Shown: positions 59,760 through 64,000 of the stretch, piece by piece
Numbering within the stretch: position 1 is the stretch's first letter
How the letters are laid out: every line of letters begins with the position of its first letter
Assembly: GCA_965261945.1 (NCBI GenBank)
Contig: CBDHEF010000002.1
Coordinates: forward strand, 2,046,001-2,110,000
DNA: 64,000 nt
Direction of reading: 5' to 3'
DNA from: VXOI01 sp965261945
GTDB lineage: Bacteria; Chloroflexota; Dehalococcoidia; Lucifugimonadales; UBA3495
Translations under genes and position numbers: made by a program
The notes under the pieces: generated by a model
Seen by the model: only the letters and a program-made list of their open reading frames with translations
The model's database searches: none
Told to the model about the DNA's origin: nothing

Positions 59760-60083
59760 TCAGTAGAGGTCCTCGTCGGAAAAGAAGGGCTTGTCGGCAT
59801 CGGGGCTGATCTGACCCAGTAGCCGGGCGGTATTGATCAGGCAGGCCCGACGGTATAGAACGAGGATGGCCTGGTTTATCAGCGCCTGGGGTTTGTTGAT
59901 GCGCCGTCCGTGCTTGTGAGCCAGCCATGCGGAGTGCCCGGCGGCGAAATACTCTTCAAGGAAGTCGGTGGGTTCCACCTCGACGGCGCAGGCTTCCAGA
60001 ATCTCGTCCGGCGCGTCGGCGCACAGGATGTCGGGCTGCTCCGCCGCCATGCGCAGGAAGTGCTGTTCGCGGTCAGGTTCCAT
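59760..60083 (-). CDS. Hypothetical helical protein
   Basis: The 107-residue product MEPDREQHFLRMAAEQPDILCADAPDEILEACAVEVEPTDFLEEYFAAGHSAWLAHKHGRRINKPQALINQAILVLYRRACLINTARLL is mostly helical with an acidic N-terminus. I do not recognise a family. It lies upstream of, and on the same strand as, the TPP enzyme gene (110 nt away) and is divergent from the gene at 60159. Confidence 0.55.
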   Translation of the reverse strand: MEPDREQHFLRMAAEQPDILCADAPDEILEACAVEVEPTDFLEEYFAAGHSAWLAHKHGRRINKPQALINQAILVLYRRACLINTARLLGQISPDADKPFFSDEDLY

Positions 60084-60158
60084 AAGCTGTTACCCGCCTT
60101 GTTTCAAGGCTGTATGGCATATATTGATATGCTACGATAATGCGGCAGGAGGTGAGAT

Positions 60159-60497
60159 ATGGCAACAGTAGAACGAGAACATTTCGGACTATCCAGCAAG
60201 AAAGTCAGAAAGTTTGACCTCGGCGCGGCGGATCCGTCTATGCTGGTGAAGTGTAAATCTCACACTTGGACATCGGGAGCCAGGGTTTCGAGCGGGAAGT
60301 TCCACGCTTGGAATGAGGCAATGTTGCTCTTTCTGCTGGCTCCTAAAGGATTCCGAAAAATTCTGTTTGCGCAACGAGAGTTCAACGAAAAGAAGGGGAA
60401 AAACCTCGCACATTATTACATCGACACTTACAGCCACCTTATACCAACTGAATACCAACTGACGTGGAAATTATGGAATTTGATGCCGCAAAGTTAA
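60159..60497 (+). CDS. Hypothetical small protein
   Basis: The 112-residue product reads MATVEREHFGLSSKKVRKFDLGAADPSMLVKCKSHTWTSGARVSSGKFHAWNEAMLLFLLAPKGFRKILFAQREFNEKKGKNLAHYYIDTYSHLIP and has a mixed composition with several aromatic residues. AGGAGGTGA precedes the ATG, a strong ribosome site. No domain is recognised. It is A/T-richer than its neighbours and is followed by a terminator. Confidence 0.6.
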   Translation: MATVEREHFGLSSKKVRKFDLGAADPSMLVKCKSHTWTSGARVSSGKFHAWNEAMLLFLLAPKGFRKILFAQREFNEKKGKNLAHYYIDTYSHLIPTEYQLTWKLWNLMPQS

Positions 60498-60549
60498 CCG
60501 CAGAGAACTTGCCAGTGAATTAAGAAAGGGTATCAACAGATGCCAAGAG

Positions 60550-60579
60550 AAAGTCCGCCGGGCAATACCGGCGGACTTT
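60550..60579. terminator. Bidirectional terminator between convergent genes
   Basis: A perfect 12-bp stem (60550-60561 with 60568-60579) has a 6-nt loop, with A and T runs at the two sides. It lies between the plus-strand gene ending at 60497 and the minus-strand NHL gene ending at 60607. Confidence 0.85.
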
Positions 60580-60606
60580 CTTGTTGCACTGGTTCCAGCC
60601 GCAGAA

Positions 60607-61671
60607 TCAGAGGTTGAGCTGAGGAACCAGGTAGCGGCTGAGCTTGTTGTAGATTTGCAGGCGGCTGCGTTGCGTGTCCACAACGATGAGGCGATTGTTG
60701 GCCTCGTCGTACTCTATGGCGGTGGGCTGCGCAAAGGTCCATTCCGGCTCGGTGGTGCGGACTTCGCGGCGGCGCTTGGCGTAGTCGGCGTTGGCGTCCA
60801 CGGTCATCTGCGCCCAGTGGGAAAGTTGCTGCGCGTCGCCGACCAGGCTGGTCAGGAACCTGCCGCTGGCGTCGAAGATGTGTACCCGGCCCTTGCCCCA
60901 GCGGTTGTCGCTCCAGTCACAGACGTAAACGTCGCCCTCGGGGTCGATGGCAACGTCCGACGGATAATTGAGGTCGCCCTTCCTGTTGCCGGGCTTCCCG
61001 AACTGGGCCACGAATTCGCCGTCGGCGGTGAGTTTCTGTACCCGGTGATTGCCGGAGTCGGCCACGTAGACGAAACTGTCCTTGTCGATGGCGATGCCCC
61101 AGGGGGAATTGAATTCGCCCTCGCCGGAACCCTGGCTGCCGAAGGAGCCCAGGTACGTGCCGCCGGTGGTGAACTTGCGAACCCGGTGGCTGCGCCCGTC
61201 AGTGATGAACAGTTCCTGGTCGGCGGAGATTGCGATTCCGCAACTGCCGTTGACCTCGGGGTCGCCGGTCTGGACGATTGAGAAGTGGCGCTGATAGGCC
61301 CCGTCCGCATCGAACACCGAGACGCGGTTGAGCCATTCGTCGGCCACGTACAGGTTGCCTTGGCTGTCGGCGACGATGCCGGCGGGCCAGATTACCTGGC
61401 CGTCGTTATTGCCGTAGCGGCTGAACTCGCCAATATATTCTTCTTCGCCCCAAGTGCTGCCAAGGGACACCTTGGAGATGCGCTGGCCGACTCCGGTGCG
61501 GTTCCAGCCCACGTTGCTGATGGACTCGCTGCCCCGGTTGGCGACGTACACCATGCCGTTGGCGCCGACGGTGATGGCTACCGGAGTGTTGAAGCCCATA
61601 CCGGTCTGTGCGCCCCGGCCCACGTTGTGGCTGTAGTCAAAAGTGCGCCCGGCCACTGTTTCGGTAAGCAT
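60607..61671 (-). CDS. NHL-repeat beta-propeller protein
   Basis: The 354-residue product contains at least six NHL-type blades, each of the form (F/W)P.GIA.D..G.(V/L)YVADS.NHRVQ: INTPVAITVGANGMVYVANRG, WPAGIVADSQGNLYVADEWLNRV, NSPWGIAIDKDSFVYVADSGNHRVQK and NYPSDVAIDPEGDVYVCDWSDNR. There is no signal peptide at the chosen start. NHL propellers bind proteins or small ligands. It is downstream of the DUF1501/DUF1800 genes on the same strand. Confidence 0.9.
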   Translation of the reverse strand: MLTETVAGRTFDYSHNVGRGAQTGMGFNTPVAITVGANGMVYVANRGSESISNVGWNRTGVGQRISKVSLGSTWGEEEYIGEFSRYGNNDGQVIWPAGIVADSQGNLYVADEWLNRVSVFDADGAYQRHFSIVQTGDPEVNGSCGIAISADQELFITDGRSHRVRKFTTGGTYLGSFGSQGSGEGEFNSPWGIAIDKDSFVYVADSGNHRVQKLTADGEFVAQFGKPGNRKGDLNYPSDVAIDPEGDVYVCDWSDNRWGKGRVHIFDASGRFLTSLVGDAQQLSHWAQMTVDANADYAKRRREVRTTEPEWTFAQPTAIEYDEANNRLIVVDTQRSRLQIYNKLSRYLVPQLNL

Positions 61672-61713
61672 TTCTTGGCAATCCTCCCTGTTCAGGATGA
61701 TCGATTGTTAGCG

Positions 61714-61741
61714 CAGGGGCGGGTTTCAATGCCCGCCCCTG
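61714..61741. repeat. Palindrome CAGGGGCGGG-N8-CCCGCCCCTG, copy C
   Basis: Perfect 10-bp arms; the centre TTTCAATG has diverged from the TTTNAAA of the other two copies (12661-12683, 54155-54185). Confidence 0.75.
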
Positions 61742-61769
61742 TCGTCGATTTTCTGCTGGCGTGATCTGT

Positions 61770-62897
61770 CTAGGTCAGTATCGGCAACTTTTCGTACAGT
61801 CCACCGACCAGCGGCTTGGCGTCCAAGCCCATCCAGTCTTCCAGGACGGTGGAGTACAGGCCGCGGTAGTCGTTGTTGGGGACCACGTCGCCCTGCTCCA
61901 GGTCCTTCTCCTCCAGGGAGGGGAATTCGCTGTACTGTCCGCCTTTGATGCCGGAGCCGAACATGAAGGCTGCTCCGCCTGCGCCGTGGTCGGTGCCGGA
62001 GCCGTTGTCGTGGGTGCGACGGCCGAACTCGGTGAACATCAGAACCACAACGTTGTCGTCGACGTTGTGCTCCTTAAGGTCATCCAAGAAGGCGTCCATC
62101 GCGTGAGATACGTCGTACCACAGCCTGTCGTGCATGCCAAGCTGGTTGGAGTGGCTGTCGAAGCTGCCGTGGTCAAGGTAGAAGATGCGGGTGCCGAGGT
62201 TGGCCATGTGCACCTGGGCGATGCCCTTCAGTTTCTTGGCGATCGAGGTGTCGGGGTATTCGACATCGGAGGAGTACATCTTGGGGGCTTCCTTCAGAAT
62301 ATCGGCGCCCTCCAGTGTGTCCAGTCCGGTCTGGCCCAAGTAGTCCATGACCGCGCCAGTGCCGATGGCCGGCGAGTACATCCGGGCGAAGCGGTCCAGC
62401 ACCTTGTTGCGCTGCTCGCCGGCGATGTTGGGCAGCAGGCCATAGTTGTCGAGGTCATCGACCACTGCAACCGGCACACCGGGCAGGGCCAAGGCGCGGA
62501 ACAGCGAGGGGCCGAAGCTGACCGTGGTCAGAACGTTTTCCTTGTTGGGGTCGATGTCGCGGGTGGCGCGTCCCAGCCAGCCCTCGGTACCCAGCTTGTC
62601 CGGCTCGCAGGTGTGCCAGATGTCCATGGAGCGGAAGTGCGAGCGAGGAGAGTTGGCATAGCCGATGCCGTGGATGATTGCCATGTCGCCGCGGTCATAT
62701 ACGTGCTTCAGAGGGGCCATCTCCGGGTGGAAGCCCATCTGGTCGTCGACTTTGATTATTCGCTCTTCAGGGACGCCCACCGTCGGCCGGTTGTCCCGGT
62801 ACAGCGGGTCGTTGTAGGGGATGATGGTGTTGAGGTAGTCGTTGGCCCCGGTAAGCTGAAACACTACCAAGACCGGGTCTTTCTTGGTGCTGGTCAT
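61770..62897 (-). CDS. DUF1501 domain protein
   Basis: The 375-residue product begins PVLVVFQLTGANDYLNTIIPYNDPLYRDNRP and has FHPEMAPLKHVYDRGDMAIIHGIGY, RSHFRSMDIWHT, FTEFGRRTHDN and GTDHGAGGAAFMFGSGIKGG, the DUF1501 (sulfatase-like superfamily) pattern. Most relatives begin with a twin-arginine signal; none is present here. It overlaps nothing and lies 100 nt downstream of DUF1800, its usual partner. The pair's function is unknown. Confidence 0.92.
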   Translation of the reverse strand: MTSTKKDPVLVVFQLTGANDYLNTIIPYNDPLYRDNRPTVGVPEERIIKVDDQMGFHPEMAPLKHVYDRGDMAIIHGIGYANSPRSHFRSMDIWHTCEPDKLGTEGWLGRATRDIDPNKENVLTTVSFGPSLFRALALPGVPVAVVDDLDNYGLLPNIAGEQRNKVLDRFARMYSPAIGTGAVMDYLGQTGLDTLEGADILKEAPKMYSSDVEYPDTSIAKKLKGIAQVHMANLGTRIFYLDHGSFDSHSNQLGMHDRLWYDVSHAMDAFLDDLKEHNVDDNVVVLMFTEFGRRTHDNGSGTDHGAGGAAFMFGSGIKGGQYSEFPSLEEKDLEQGDVVPNNDYRGLYSTVLEDWMGLDAKPLVGGLYEKLPILT

Positions 62898-62997
62898 ATC
62901 AGGCTTTCCTCCTGGCGGTCTCTGCGGCTTGCTGATTGGTTCACCGTTTCAGGGAAGTGCGGGGGCTGCCCCCCGCACTTCTTGTATTCCAACTCGG

Positions 62998-64000
62998 TTA
63001 GGCGTACTGGTACTCGCGCAGCGAGACGATAAGTTGCAGCAGTTCCGAAACTCGGCGGGTGGCCTCGGCAACTTCGGCCTCGGAACTCCAGGAGAAGTCT
63101 CCGCCCTCGCCAACGAACCCGATGAGCTCGTCGCGGCTCTCGTTGGTGACTTCCAGCGGACCCATAAGGTCCAGGCAGCCGTCAACGACCTCGGCGGCGC
63201 TGCTGACGCCCTGCGCCTGCAAGCGGTCCACCATGTAGCGGATGCCGGGGCGGGAGACATCGCCCACCAACTCGGCGGTGAAGTTGACGCGGCGCATCAG
63301 CGAGCCGCTGTTGATCCACTCGGCGCCGGTGTGCCAGCCTTCCACGCTGGGCGGGTTCAACAGATCCTGACCCATGTAGCTGGGCTGCCGGGAGAGGTCG
63401 CCAATACCGGGGGCCGGGAATTCGGCGCCGCCAACCATTCGCAGCGTACCGACCACGACCTCGGTCGGGTTCTTCAGCCGGGCGAAGCGGGCGTTCTTGA
63501 AGAAGTCGGAGTTGAACAGCACCCGCAGGGCGGCCCGCATTTCGAAGTTGTTCTCTCGCAGCGTGTTGGCCAGCAGTTCAACGGCCTCGGGGTCGTTGGG
63601 AGGCGTCACCGACCATGCTGGGACCTGTGCTTCGTCGGCCACGAAGAAGTTGTACAGGTGGCGGGCGATGAACCGGGCGCTGGAGGGATGCCCGCTGATG
63701 AGGCGAACGATGTCGTCGCCGTTGAAGTTGCCGGTGTTGCCCAGGAAGGTCTTATCGTCGCCGTCGTGGTCTTCGGGTCGGTACTCGAAGAACCAGTCGT
63801 GGCGGCCGATGGGCCCGCGCGGCAGCTTGGGCTCGATGGTCCAGCCGGTGAAGGCGCGGGAGCACTCGCGGACATCGCCCTCGGTGTAGTTGCCGACGCC
63901 CATGCTGAAGAGCTCCAGCAATTCACGGCCCCAGTTCTCGTTGACCGCGTCGGCGTGGTTATCGCAGTTGTCGAGCCAGTAGATCATGGCCGGGTCCTTG
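62998..64000 (-). CDS. DUF1800 domain protein, 5' part beyond the window
   Basis: The frame is open to the right edge of the window (KDPAMIYWLDNCDNHADAVNENWGRELLELFSMG), so the N-terminus lies outside. NENWGRELLELFSMGVGNYTEGDVRECSRAFTGWTIEP, FLGNTGNFNGDDIVRLI, LLNPPSVEGWHTGAEWINSGSLMRRVNF are hallmark DUF1800 segments. It is the standard neighbour of DUF1501 genes. Function is unknown. Confidence 0.93.
   Translation of the reverse strand, partial: KDPAMIYWLDNCDNHADAVNENWGRELLELFSMGVGNYTEGDVRECSRAFTGWTIEPKLPRGPIGRHDWFFEYRPEDHDGDDKTFLGNTGNFNGDDIVRLISGHPSSARFIARHLYNFFVADEAQVPAWSVTPPNDPEAVELLANTLRENNFEMRAALRVLFNSDFFKNARFARLKNPTEVVVGTLRMVGGAEFPAPGIGDLSRQPSYMGQDLLNPPSVEGWHTGAEWINSGSLMRRVNFTAELVGDVSRPGIRYMVDRLQAQGVSSAAEVVDGCLDLMGPLEVTNESRDELIGFVGEGGDFSWSSEAEVAEATRRVSELLQLIVSLREYQYA

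Overview
The window looks like a chromosomal segment of a GC-rich, uncultured bacterium. My best guess is Chloroflexota of the SAR202/Dehalococcoidia kind. This is an inference from gene content: three luciferase-like monooxygenases, a CaiB-type CoA-transferase, a GMC oxidoreductase, acetamidase, cyclase-family and hydantoinase enzymes, and a DUF1501/DUF1800 pair. There is no rRNA or tRNA gene to confirm it.

Layout. 1-4.1 kb: the end of a CoA-transferase gene, a degraded insertion-sequence patch with a MITE, a glutaredoxin-DinB fusion gene with an in-frame UGA, and a GMC oxidoreductase. 4.2-9 kb: an accessory patch with an NYN nuclease, a C5-methyltransferase/restriction enzyme/Vsr cassette and a toxin-antitoxin-like pair, with an SDR gene among them. 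9-18.9 kb: a cyclase-family enzyme, a halogenase-like flavoprotein, two Uma2 proteins, a luciferase-like monooxygenase, a 5'-3' exonuclease, a peptide-type binding lipoprotein and an acetamidase. 18.9-27.2 kb: a decayed DUF433/DUF5615 pair, two more luciferase-like enzymes, a methyltransferase, and an ABC exporter whose ATPase gene is split by an IS1380-family element. 27.2-31.1 kb: a DUF1330 protein, a copper-type P-ATPase, a YHS protein and HicAB. 31-44.3 kb: the housekeeping genes secA, pyrD, rpoC and rpoB, all on the minus strand, with a consensus promoter before rpoB. 45.1-46.8 kb: a second, apparently identical IS1380 copy just upstream of an MFS transporter. 48.3-52.6 kb: a second MITE and a defence-like island with a D12 adenine methyltransferase divergent from an HTH-restriction enzyme fusion, followed by an ImmA/IrrE-like pair. 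52.7-64 kb: a hydantoinase, an AhpD/CMD-family gene with an in-frame UGA, an aminotransferase, paired PD-(D/E)xK proteins, a TPP enzyme, an NHL-repeat protein, DUF1501 and DUF1800.

The strongest observation is that two unrelated genes (1719-2486 and 54227-54760) each carry one in-frame UGA exactly at a cysteine of a CxxC redox motif. Each UGA is followed by a hairpin whose apical loop starts 19-21 nt downstream and carries G in one of its first two positions, which is the layout of a bacterial SECIS. Together they argue that this organism makes selenoproteins and that conventional annotation would truncate or split both genes. Other points of interest are a roughly 280-residue helical insertion in the RpoC trigger-loop region, a hairpin that can mask the IS1380 transposase ribosome binding site, a MITE family with 4-bp CTAG duplications, and several small toxin-antitoxin or defence-like pairs.
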